From Bacillus sp. FJAT-42376 (lineage in GTDB: Bacteria; Bacillota; Bacilli; Bacillales; Bacillaceae), in the NCBI RefSeq assembly GCF_003816055.1, contig NZ_CP033906.1:3720001-3784000 (forward strand): a stretch of 64,000 nt of DNA, given 5' to 3'. Below the pieces are notes generated by a model. That model was not told the origin of the DNA, ran no database searches, and worked only from the letters and a program-made list of their open reading frames with translations. Of the stretch, positions 1-7,445 are shown piece after piece; position 1 is the first letter of the stretch, and every line of letters begins with the position of its first letter. The position numbers were made by a program, and so were the translations under genes.

Positions 1-24
1 GGGCAGCGCCGCCAAAATATTCAT
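1..24 (-). CDS. 5' end of an unidentified minus-strand gene (partial)
   Basis: On the minus strand an AGGGGGATGA Shine-Dalgarno sequence precedes an ATG at 24-22, and the frame (MNILAALP) stays open to the window edge. Only eight codons are visible, so no function can be given. It lies 114 bp downstream of the SIMPL gene on the same strand. Confidence 0.45.
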
Positions 25-137
25 TTCATCCCCCTAATACGATTCACTCATAATGAATACCATCATACGGGATGAATATCACTGCAATATTGAGAATTTG
101 TTTATTTTTTGTAAAGTTCTGCTAGATGGAGACGATT

Positions 138-824
138 TTAGCCATAGCGATATTGAACACGCACCTCTGCCGATACCGTTAATGAACCCGGAAAGACAGG
201 GGAGGGGGAGGACGCAGACGCCGCAAATGCACTGGCTTCCCTTTCAAATGGAACAGAGCCTTTTGAAATTTCTGTCACTTTTACCGGTACAGACTGAAGG
301 GAAACCTGGTAGCTCTGAGTAAGAACCACAGCTTTTTCATACCCCTGCTTAACCGCCTCTCTCAGCGCTTTTTCTAAATAAACTTGAGTATTCTCAAGCT
401 GAAATTGGACACGGTCTACCCGATTTATCCCGTTATTTACAGCTGTATCGACGATGGCGCCAATCTGGTCAAGCTGATTGGTTTTTACCGAAAGCAAATT
501 GACTACCTCATATCCTTCAAGTGTTTGTTTCCCATCCTGAAAAGAATACTTCGGGGAGATATTATAGGAAATAGTTTGAATATCTCCTTTATCAATCCCC
601 TGTCTGTAAAGAGCATTCACTGCTTTTTCCAGTCTTTTTTTGTTTTCGTCCTGTGCCGTCTTAACATCCTGGGATTCCGTCACAATCCCGAGCTGGATGA
701 GAGCTGTATCAGGATTTGCTTCTGCGCTCCCCTGGCCGGTAACCTCCATAATATGGTCTTTCCGGTCCCTCGCCTGTCCTCCCGGAACCTGCATATACCC
801 TCCATATTGCATACACTCACACAT
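138..824 (-). CDS. SIMPL (DUF541) domain protein
   Basis: The 228-residue product has the SIMPL/DUF541 pattern: an early EVTGQGSAEANPDTA strand, a long helix with KTAQDENKKRLEKAV, the I-x-T-x-x-Y-x-I-x-P segment (QTISYNISPKYSF) near residue 105, and a C-terminal SAEVRVQYRY strand. SIMPL proteins form oligomeric beta/alpha assemblies; their role in bacilli is unclear. There is no signal peptide or membrane segment, so it is probably cytoplasmic or surface-associated by another route. The start is uncertain: ATGs at codons 1, 5 and 11 are possible, and codon 11 has GGAGG four bases upstream. It follows comA on the same strand, where B. subtilis has the thioesterase gene yuxO. Confidence 0.8.
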   Translation of the reverse strand: MCECMQYGGYMQVPGGQARDRKDHIMEVTGQGSAEANPDTALIQLGIVTESQDVKTAQDENKKRLEKAVNALYRQGIDKGDIQTISYNISPKYSFQDGKQTLEGYEVVNLLSVKTNQLDQIGAIVDTAVNNGINRVDRVQFQLENTQVYLEKALREAVKQGYEKAVVLTQSYQVSLQSVPVKVTEISKGSVPFEREASAFAASASSPSPVFPGSLTVSAEVRVQYRYG

Positions 825-876
825 CCTTTAAGAGAATTTTCTCTAAATATATGTGAGCGTCGGACCGTTCTTGTCA

Positions 877-1518
877 TTAATCAATGATGGATTCCGACTT
901 CGCAATCAAAACGGCCTCCGTACGGGAACCTACATTCAATTTATTAAAAATGGAAGTCAGGCTATACTCGATTGAGCGTTTGCTCAGATGAAGATTATCG
1001 GCAATTTCCTGATTGGTATGCCCCTTTTCCACTTCCTGCAAAATCGCCTTTTCTCTCTCATTTAAGCATTCGGTTTCCAGACTGTGTTCCGTCTGCTTAA
1101 TCTTTTGCTGCGATAGAATACTCTGAAGGTATTTGTAAGGCAAAATGATTTCACCATTAATGGCATGACGGATGTAAGCAAGGATTTTTTCCTTTGATTC
1201 TGCTTTATTTATCGCTCCATGAATTCCCATTCGAATGGCTTCTTCAAAATAATCTTCCACATCATACCCTGTATATAGAATAATTTTACAGCCGCAGTTC
1301 TGGTCAACGATTCCTCTCGATAGCTCCATGCCATTGATGTCTCCTAAATTCAAATCCATCAGGATGACATCATACGGATTAAAATCCATGTTCTCAACAG
1401 CCTCAAGCGTAAAAGGAGGACTCATAAAATCTACCACAACTTCTGGATCCTTTTCTAAGATGGCTTTCGTTCCCTCACGGACTGCCGGATGATCATCGAC
1501 TACCAAAATATGTATCAT
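877..1518 (-). CDS. comA: ComA, quorum-sensing response regulator (NarL/LuxR type)
   Basis: The 213-residue product nearly matches the 214 of B. subtilis ComA. A receiver domain (residues 1-120) has the acidic pair in VVDDH, the phosphoacceptor Asp55 in VILMDLN and a lysine in INKAES. A LuxR-type helix-turn-helix follows, with LNEREKAILQEV and TNQEIADNLHLSKRSIEY. ComA phosphorylated by ComP activates srfA, degQ and rap genes in B. subtilis. The start at 1518 (MIHILVV) was preferred over an in-frame codon 18 positions upstream because the receiver fold begins there and AGGA sits five bases upstream. It is the last gene of the com locus and is separated from comP by an intrinsic-terminator-like hairpin. 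Confidence 0.95.
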   Translation of the reverse strand: MIHILVVDDHPAVREGTKAILEKDPEVVVDFMSPPFTLEAVENMDFNPYDVILMDLNLGDINGMELSRGIVDQNCGCKIILYTGYDVEDYFEEAIRMGIHGAINKAESKEKILAYIRHAINGEIILPYKYLQSILSQQKIKQTEHSLETECLNEREKAILQEVEKGHTNQEIADNLHLSKRSIEYSLTSIFNKLNVGSRTEAVLIAKSESIID

Positions 1519-1550
1519 AGCGTTCCTACCTCTCCTCGGAGCTAGTCTTA

Positions 1551-1590
1551 TTGTATAAAAAAGACTTGGCATTAGCCAAGTCTTAATTTG
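1551..1590 (-). terminator. Hairpin plus U-tract between comP and comA
   Basis: On the minus strand AAGACTTGGC-TAAT-GCCAAGTCTT, a perfect 10-bp stem, is followed directly by TTTTTT. It lies just past the comP stop and about 40 bp before comA. A TATACAAT sequence just after it could be a separate comA -10 element. Confidence 0.7.
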
Positions 1591-1596
1591 AAAAAG

Positions 1597-3933
1597 TTAT
1601 ATTTCAATTACTGCTTTAAATCCTTCGCCTCTGGACGTCTCGATTGTCAGCGTGCCTTTCAGTGCTTTTACCCGTTCCGTAATGCCGGAGAGCCCCATAC
1701 TTTCAGAACTGTAGCTGATTTCGCTTTGATCAAACCCAATTCCATCATCCTCATAATGGAGGACAATTTTGTCCTTGATACAAACAAGCATAATCAGAAC
1801 GTTGCTGGCATGTGAATGCTTATTGGCATTATTCAATAGCTCCTGAATAATCCGGTACAAATTCAGCTGAACATCCAAATCCGTGTTGGGCTGAAACTTG
1901 CCGGCATTCATTCGGATTTCGAAATCTGCTATTTCCTGGTATTGACTCACCAGTTTATTTAAAGCTTTCACCAGGCCTAAATCATACAGCAGCTGAGGAC
2001 GAAGCTCCTGACACGTTTCTCTTGTCGTTTTAATAATCTTCGTCATATTATGGTTCATATCCTCAAGCTGACCTTTCAATGCGGCAGGAGCAGCCTCCAG
2101 TTCAACGAGCGCCACCTCACATTGCCTCTTCAGTGAAATCAAATCCTGCAGAACCGAATCATGCAAATCTTTGGCAAGATTCGACCGCTGTTTTTCCTCA
2201 ATTGAAAAGAAGAGCTTCGTCAGCCATGATGGATTTGTGCCTTCCTTCTGAACGGTTTCCAGATGATTCATGAGTTCTTCGATTTTCAGGAAGTTCTCAA
2301 GCGACACATTGGTGTAAAAGGACAATGCTTTAAGCCAGGATATTTCATCCCTTGTCAGTTTGGGTGTATTAATGGATGAGAGACAGAGGAGGATGTAATT
2401 GTGTCCTTTTGATTCTCCAATGTGAATTAAAAAACCTTTGTCAACTTCATGAATTTTTCCTATTTCAGTCACCACTTCGGAAACAAAAGGTAAATGGTCA
2501 TCAACATCTCCATCTTTATCAAAAAAATCTGTACTAATTAATTTGCCTTCTTTATTAACCTCTATAAAATATAATTTGTTTACCAATAGCACATCTATTA
2601 TTATTTTCTTTAGAATATCTATTAATTGATTTAATTTATTTGCTTTTCTTATTTCATTAGTATATTTAAAAATACTATCTTGATAGTTGTATTTTTCAGA
2701 AAATCTTCTTAATTTAAATCTAAAATCAACTATCTCTTTAAAATAAAAAACAAGTAGCATCAATAAAAAAACGAATGCTGATAATTTTATAGGAGTAAAA
2801 GTGGATTCAAGTGATTCAGGAATATATTCACTTTTTGAATCAGTATTTAAAAATAGCATAAACCCTACTATAGCAAGAGTGGGTATAATTGCTAGGAGAG
2901 TATAATATCTGATCCTTCCCAGCAAAAATTCAATATCGTATATTTTAGTAGCTACGAATTGATAAACGAGAGAAAATGGTATTAATAGTAAAAACGCTGC
3001 CAAAACTATAGGAGGAAAAATATAACGGTCAAATAGTAAATATGGCACCAAATAGAAAACAATAAATGGAAGAAAAGAAAATACGTTCGTAATAATAATG
3101 ATTTTAATAAAATATGCTTGTGGCGCATATTTTATTTTTCGTAATCCGTTAATCTTTAATATGAACACCATTATAATTAATAGTAAAAAGGAAATTAAGT
3201 TTATGATTCTTGCAGGAGAGAATTCAATATTAAATAATTCGATGTATATTTCATACGAAAGGTTTGAGAGAACTAAAAGATATCCAAAGACTACATATTT
3301 AACACTAAATAACTTTTTCCCAAGTTCAACGAAGTATTGATAGATGAAATGTAAATAGCTGACTGGAACAGAGAGAAAAAGTACCAAGTTTATAAACCTG
3401 CTTATTTGATCTCCTCTTGAAGAACCTGTACTGCTGAAATAGGCTAATGAAATAATCAGCAAAAACACATTAAGTATTAATGCAGATTTTAAATTTAACC
3501 TTATATTAGTTTTGTAAACGAAGTAAATGCAGAATAAACAAAGAAAGTAAAAAGTATAGGGGATTATTAATAAAAATAGATTCTGAGTATTTTGCAGTGA
3601 AGCAAAGTTCCCTTTAATCTGGTAGCTTTTCACTTCATTATCGCTATTAATTATTTTAAAATCCTTAATTTGTTCAAGCATTCCATACTTTACTGTTACT
3701 GTATGCTTAAAGGGACTATCACCATTGATTTCAATTATTTCATCGCCATTTTTTAAGCCTACTTTTGATGCCCAAGTTTGAGATTCAACAATATTTACAA
3801 TTACTTTACCATCTTTAATTGCGGTTCCTACTCCAATGTACGGGTAATTATAATTAATATATGAAAAGTAAAAAGTCATTAAGAAACTAATACCCACTAT
3901 AAGTAGAAACAACTTGTTGTAACTTCTATTCAT
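1597..3933 (-). CDS. comP: ComP, membrane histidine kinase sensing ComX
   Basis: This 778-residue kinase has an N-terminal membrane helix (about 8-26), an extracytoplasmic PDZ-like segment (about 33-110, with VGLKNGDEIIEING), six to eight more membrane helices to about residue 400, a GAF-like region, and a HisKA_3/HATPase_c module. The phosphorylated histidine is about H591 in LAKDLHDSVLQDL. The N box (IQELLNNANKHS) and G boxes (DDGIGF, SMGLSGI) are intact. The layout matches B. subtilis ComP, which binds isoprenylated ComX outside the cell and phosphorylates ComA. The N-terminal two thirds is far more AT-rich than the kinase end, as expected for the polymorphic recognition part. comX starts 18 bp upstream. 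Confidence 0.95.
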   Translation of the reverse strand: MNRSYNKLFLLIVGISFLMTFYFSYINYNYPYIGVGTAIKDGKVIVNIVESQTWASKVGLKNGDEIIEINGDSPFKHTVTVKYGMLEQIKDFKIINSDNEVKSYQIKGNFASLQNTQNLFLLIIPYTFYFLCLFCIYFVYKTNIRLNLKSALILNVFLLIISLAYFSSTGSSRGDQISRFINLVLFLSVPVSYLHFIYQYFVELGKKLFSVKYVVFGYLLVLSNLSYEIYIELFNIEFSPARIINLISFLLLIIMVFILKINGLRKIKYAPQAYFIKIIIITNVFSFLPFIVFYLVPYLLFDRYIFPPIVLAAFLLLIPFSLVYQFVATKIYDIEFLLGRIRYYTLLAIIPTLAIVGFMLFLNTDSKSEYIPESLESTFTPIKLSAFVFLLMLLVFYFKEIVDFRFKLRRFSEKYNYQDSIFKYTNEIRKANKLNQLIDILKKIIIDVLLVNKLYFIEVNKEGKLISTDFFDKDGDVDDHLPFVSEVVTEIGKIHEVDKGFLIHIGESKGHNYILLCLSSINTPKLTRDEISWLKALSFYTNVSLENFLKIEELMNHLETVQKEGTNPSWLTKLFFSIEEKQRSNLAKDLHDSVLQDLISLKRQCEVALVELEAAPAALKGQLEDMNHNMTKIIKTTRETCQELRPQLLYDLGLVKALNKLVSQYQEIADFEIRMNAGKFQPNTDLDVQLNLYRIIQELLNNANKHSHASNVLIMLVCIKDKIVLHYEDDGIGFDQSEISYSSESMGLSGITERVKALKGTLTIETSRGEGFKAVIEI

Positions 3934-3951
3934 ATCTACACCCTTTATTTA

Positions 3952-4113
3952 TTATAGCCAGTACAGATTGAGAGTCCTTCCAGAGTTAATTAAACCTTCC
4001 ACTAAGCCTAAAGCCTCATCAAGCTTATCCAACCCTATAACACTGGCCTCTCCGTTTACAACCTTTTCCAATACATCTGGATTCTCTATTAAATAGTTTA
4101 CGATTTCTTGCAT
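3952..4113 (-). CDS. comX: ComX pre-pheromone
   Basis: A 53-codon gene was read directly from the minus strand between comQ and comP. It starts MQEIVNYLIENPDVLEKV and ends TLNLYWL followed by TAA. Size, position, the start resembling ComX leaders and a single tryptophan near the C-terminus all fit ComX, whose tryptophan is isoprenylated by ComQ before release. Here Trp52 is the penultimate residue. The ATG at 4113 has AGGAG ten bases upstream; another ATG ten bases earlier is out of frame. It lies 22 bp after comQ and 18 bp before comP. Confidence 0.93.
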   Translation of the reverse strand: MQEIVNYLIENPDVLEKVVNGEASVIGLDKLDEALGLVEGLINSGRTLNLYWL

Positions 4114-4135
4114 TCTTTTTCATCTCCTAAATGAC

Positions 4136-5077
4136 TTATTTTATCAAATGAGATTTAATTATCTCAATTCGATCAGCTGATAACGGCAGCCTGTTCATAG
4201 TTGTAATCGCTTTTTGGATGGCTATTTGTTTAATAACATTTAAGTAGTGGATAACCCCCGATTTAAAGAGGATATCTTTATACATCTTCATATCGCTATA
4301 TTGTTCTTCGAAAGGTATACCTTTATCAATAAACTGAAGGATTTCTTGCGAAGCTTCATTAAATTCTCTCTTAAGGTATAAAAGTGCAAGAGTGTTTTTC
4401 TTAGTGGTTAAATCACTTTTATGTAATTGAAATAAGTCTCGGAAATCATTCTCAGTCTGCGCAGCAATTCCAATTTGCAGGGTATATTCATGCACTTCAG
4501 GTACTTTGCTTCCATATGAATGCACCGTTCCTAACATAGAAGACATCGCAAGCATTGAGCCGGATTTTCTCTTCATCATTTCCAAGCAAGCTTCTTCCGT
4601 AACGGCCGAACCCGTTAAGTCCTCATGCTGCCCTTCCATTGCGCGAATGGAGTAGTCATTTACCATCCTGGTGAGTTCGCCGCTGCGGTCCATTTCGGCA
4701 ATCATTTGCAGACTGATGCTGTACATCATGGTAGCCAGGTTCAAGGCTTCTCCCATCGGAATCTGCATCCATGGTTCCGAAAGATTGTCCTGATCTTCCA
4801 GATCATCGAAAATGTCAAATGATAGCGCATAAAGTTCAACTGCGGCCGCAAGTTTATGCAGTTCGTCACTTAGATGCTCTGTTCGGTTATCCGGATCTGC
4901 AAAAATCATCCCATGCAAATAGGTCAGCTGCCCGAAAAAGGCCTGCTCCTTCGTACTGATAAACGACATAATTCGACCTCTTGCGTTTTCGTTTATTACT
5001 TTAGAGGTTACCGATTGCGTGGATGCCTTTCTTACTGCGTCTAAGTTCAAGTGTAATTGGTCACTAATTGCAATCAC
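4136..5077 (-). CDS. comQ: ComQ, isoprenyl transferase for ComX
   Basis: This 313-residue all-alpha protein of the polyprenyl synthase superfamily has the first aspartate-rich motif FDIFDDLEDQD (DDxxD at residues 91-95) and a weaker second motif near 207-215 (TENDFRDLF). ComQ transfers a farnesyl or geranyl group to the ComX tryptophan. The position upstream of comX and downstream of degQ matches the B. subtilis locus. The start is odd: the frame begins at GTG 5077, but the Shine-Dalgarno-like AAAGGGGTGAT overlaps that codon, so initiation a few codons further in (perhaps ATT at codon 4 or TTG at codon 10) is possible. Confidence 0.92.
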   Translation of the reverse strand: MIAISDQLHLNLDAVRKASTQSVTSKVINENARGRIMSFISTKEQAFFGQLTYLHGMIFADPDNRTEHLSDELHKLAAAVELYALSFDIFDDLEDQDNLSEPWMQIPMGEALNLATMMYSISLQMIAEMDRSGELTRMVNDYSIRAMEGQHEDLTGSAVTEEACLEMMKRKSGSMLAMSSMLGTVHSYGSKVPEVHEYTLQIGIAAQTENDFRDLFQLHKSDLTTKKNTLALLYLKREFNEASQEILQFIDKGIPFEEQYSDMKMYKDILFKSGVIHYLNVIKQIAIQKAITTMNRLPLSADRIEIIKSHLIK

Positions 5078-5167
5078 CCCTTTAAAAGTAATATTACTAT
5101 ATATGCATTTTTTTTAATAGATAATTATAAAATTTTTACATTCCTATAAAATAACTTCATATTTTTT

Positions 5168-5203
5168 CAAAAAAAAGCAGCCCCTATTCTCGGAGGCTGC
5201 TCT
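5168..5203 (-). terminator. Second minus-strand terminator upstream of comQ
   Basis: GCAGCC (5177-5182) pairs with GGCTGC (5195-5200), and the minus strand continues into eight T residues. With the degQ hairpin it forms a double stop between degQ and comQ. Confidence 0.6.
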
Positions 5204-5233
5204 CTGTCTCATTCTATTATTTATACTGTCTGC

Positions 5234-5263
5234 AAAGAAAAAAGCTCTATTGGGTAAGAGCTC
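5234..5263 (-). terminator. degQ intrinsic terminator
   Basis: AGCTCT/AGAGCT arms (5243-5248 and 5257-5262) overlap the degQ stop codon and are followed on the minus strand by a T-rich tract. Confidence 0.75.
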
Positions 5264-5402
5264 AAGAAACCTTTACATAAGCGTATTTGTCATATTTATC
5301 AATGCTTTTGTTAATGGACTGCAAGGATTGTTTGGTTTCCCGAATTTCCTTTTCAAGCTGGTGAAGAATCTGTGTCAGTTCCTCGATCTTGTGCTGTGTC
5401 AT
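5262..5402 (-). CDS. degQ: DegQ, degradative enzyme regulation peptide
   Basis: A 46-codon gene, the same length as B. subtilis DegQ, was read directly from the minus strand. It begins MTQHKIEELTQILHQLEKEI and contains SLQSINKSIDKYDKYAY, closely resembling the DegQ segment with NINKSIDQYDKFAY. DegQ stimulates phosphotransfer from DegS to DegU and so raises exoenzyme and antibiotic production. AGGAG lies ten bases before the ATG. It is upstream of comQ, as in B. subtilis, and a ComA-type site lies about 120 bp upstream. Confidence 0.92.
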   Translation of the reverse strand: MTQHKIEELTQILHQLEKEIRETKQSLQSINKSIDKYDKYAYVKVS

Positions 5403-5519
5403 CGCTTCCACACTCCTTCTTTTGTAAAAGACCGGTACAAATGAAACCGTATGTCCTTTGTTAATTTCATTCTATAGGAGTGCAGACTGTTTGTAACCGA
5501 AAATAAGGCGAAATTCTTA

Positions 5520-5535
5520 GTGCGTGATACCGCAA
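5520..5535 (-). promoter_or_regulatory. Candidate ComA-binding site upstream of degQ
   Basis: On the minus strand TTGCGG-TATC-ACGCAC matches the ComA consensus TTGCGG-N4-CCGCAA at all six bases of the first half-site and four of the second. A further TTTCGC-like element lies about 14 bases downstream, resembling the third element of described ComA sites. Position 118-133 bp upstream of the degQ ATG is compatible with activation. Confidence 0.6.
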
Positions 5536-5627
5536 TTGTTTCAATAGTCCATTATGTTTATATTTTCCTGAAATCGAATAAGATTTTTATCCTATAAAAA
5601 ATGCTTTTTTGACATTGATTCCCCGTT

Positions 5628-5852
5628 TTACTCTGTTTTATTAGTTATATGGTCCTTGATGAGCTCATTGGCATATATTTCGGCTTTCGAACGAACCAAT
5701 GCTAATTCAGCAGGACCTTTGTATCGAACGGCTAAATCCTCTATCAGGTTTTCCGTGCAAACAAATTCTGCTTCTACCGCACTTCCTTCATAATGGAAGA
5801 CAAAGAGGAACACCAGCTTATTCTCCAATTCAAAGATTTTCGGTTTAAGCAA
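5628..5852 (-). CDS. Small hypothetical protein (74 aa)
   Basis: The product is a compact soluble protein starting MLKPKIFELENKLVFLF and ending DHITNKTE. It has no signal peptide, membrane segment or recognised motif. GGAGGGG lies a suitable distance before the ATG, supporting real translation. It stands alone between degQ and a plus-strand small gene. It could belong to one of the short Bacillales-only DUF families, but none is assigned with confidence. Confidence 0.65.
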   Translation of the reverse strand: MLKPKIFELENKLVFLFVFHYEGSAVEAEFVCTENLIEDLAVRYKGPAELALVRSKAEIYANELIKDHITNKTE

Positions 5853-6003
5853 AATTGACCCCTCCTAAAATTTGTATAATTCATAAAATTCGCTATTTTA
5901 CAGCAAAATTCCTTTTTAATCAGCTAAAGGAATTTTCTCTAAAAGGATAACGGACAAATTCTATGACATATACATCATTGATAAAGATCGGAGGTGAAGC
6001 TGC

Positions 6004-6300
6004 TTGCCACTGCAGCCCCCTATTTCAGTGACCGGCTACACAGATATGTTTCACTTAAGCGCAAGAGAGGCACTTTCTTTATTTGGAGATATGCAAAAAG
6101 TGCTCACCGCTATTTCTTCCTCATCCCAGTACGCTTATCAAATTCGAAGGAATGCTGAACATTCAAATACAAAGGAAGTTACAAGGCTAATCCGCCAATC
6201 GGGACTTTCCTCTGCTTTTGAGGTCACTTATACACCTGATGGAATTAATCTATCTCTTATAAAACCACACGGACATCTAACAGCACACCTCAGATGGTGA
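6004..6300 (+). CDS. Small hypothetical protein (98 aa), TTG start
   Basis: TTG at 6004 follows GGAGGTGAAGCTGC, a strong ribosome-binding site. The product contains TDMFHLSAREALSLFGDMQK, a serine-rich stretch, and a C-terminal SAFEVTYTPDGINLSLIKP segment that looks like a short beta hairpin. No family is recognised. It occupies the position where B. subtilis has yuzC, but no similarity to YuzC was seen. Confidence 0.65.
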   Translation: MPLQPPISVTGYTDMFHLSAREALSLFGDMQKVLTAISSSSQYAYQIRRNAEHSNTKEVTRLIRQSGLSSAFEVTYTPDGINLSLIKPHGHLTAHLRW

Positions 6301-6432
6301 TGGATCTATTTTTACCTTGGAGATCTATGTGTGACCCTGTTCATTTCCGGTGAGTTTCTTCTATTATTGTTCCCGCATGATAGGTTCTGGCACAGTTTCC
6401 TTTCCTCGAAAGGAGAGTATACCGTTTTTGCA

Positions 6433-6470
6433 AAAATAAAAAAACCGGCTCCTCAGAACCGGTTTTTTTG
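6433..6470. terminator. Bidirectional terminator
   Basis: AAAACCGG (6441-6448) pairs with CCGGTTTT (6459-6466), with T runs on both strands. It serves the minus-strand aldo/keto reductase gene and possibly the plus-strand 98-aa gene. Confidence 0.8.
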
Positions 6471-6471
6471 T

Positions 6472-7374
6472 TTAAGGTACTTCATGCCCCATTGAAGCAT
6501 GAAGAATGTCAAACCATTCCTGTCTATCGATTTTTAAATCCAGGGCGTTTACCGCTGACTGAATGCGGTTCACTTTTCCTGAACCGACGATTGGCATAAT
6601 GTTTGAAGGGTGCGCCAGCAGCCAGGCATATAGTACTTCATCAATGCCCTTCGCTCCAATTTGTTCGCCGATTTTGTCCAGGACCGGATGGAGACGTTTT
6701 GCTTTCTCATCTTCGCCTTTAAAAATCTGGCCTCCTGCAAGAGGTGACCATGCCATTGGAGGTATTCTCATTTCCTGGCATAAATCCAGCGTACCGTCTT
6801 CAAAATTTTCAAGCTGGTAGGCAGACAGTTCAATTTGATTCGTTACAAGCGGAAAGTCAAGATAGGACTGAAGCATATGGAACTGGGAATGCTTAAAGTT
6901 CGAAACACCGAAGTGACGGACTTTTCCTTCCTGTTTCAGTTTCGTAAATGCCTCCGCAACTTCTGCCGGATCCATAAATGGATCTGGACGGTGAATTAAA
7001 AGGACATCTATGTAATCGGTTTGGAGATTTTTCAGAGACTGCTCTGCTGATGCTACAATGTGTTTCTTGCTCGTATCGTAGTGTTTAATACGATTTTCAG
7101 GACGGTTCTCCGAAATAAGGGCAATGCCTGCTTTCGTAACAATCTCCATTTTATCTCTCAAGGAAGGTTTGAGCGCGAGCCCTTCCCCAAATAAAATATC
7201 ACTTGTATAAGAACCATAAATGTCTGCGTGGTCAAAAGTTGTAATACCAAGCTCAAGACATTGTTCGATTAGTTCTAAACGTTCTTCCTTACTCATATTC
7301 CAGTCTGCAAGACGCCATAATCCATGGATAATGCGCGTAAAGGATAAGTCTTCTGCGATTTGTATGCGTTCCAT
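6472..7374 (-). CDS. Aldo/keto reductase (YdhF-like)
   Basis: This 300-residue NADPH-dependent TIM-barrel oxidoreductase keeps the AKR tetrad: Asp and Tyr in TTFDHADIYGSYTSD, Lys in IVTKAGI and His in VLLIHRPDP. The segment GKVRHFGVSNF and the C-terminal MPIVGSGKVNRI cofactor loop are also typical. The substrate is unknown; relatives reduce assorted aldehydes and ketones. It is monocistronic with its own terminator. The start has a good AAAGGAGAA sequence nine bases upstream. A cre-like site overlaps the likely promoter. Confidence 0.9.
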   Translation of the reverse strand: MERIQIAEDLSFTRIIHGLWRLADWNMSKEERLELIEQCLELGITTFDHADIYGSYTSDILFGEGLALKPSLRDKMEIVTKAGIALISENRPENRIKHYDTSKKHIVASAEQSLKNLQTDYIDVLLIHRPDPFMDPAEVAEAFTKLKQEGKVRHFGVSNFKHSQFHMLQSYLDFPLVTNQIELSAYQLENFEDGTLDLCQEMRIPPMAWSPLAGGQIFKGEDEKAKRLHPVLDKIGEQIGAKGIDEVLYAWLLAHPSNIMPIVGSGKVNRIQSAVNALDLKIDRQEWFDILHASMGHEVP

Positions 7375-7410
7375 TGATCATTCTCCTTTCATCGTATATT
7401 GTACTTCAAT

Positions 7411-7424
7411 TTTGAGCGCTTTCA
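7411..7424 (-). promoter_or_regulatory. Candidate cre (CcpA) site at the aldo/keto reductase promoter
   Basis: The minus strand reads TGAAAGCGCTCAAA, matching the cre core TGAAAGCGCT but weak at the right end. It falls between a plausible -35 and a TACAAT -10 element, a position typical for repression. Confidence 0.45.
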
Positions 7425-7445
7425 CAGAACTTTGCTTATAGTCGC

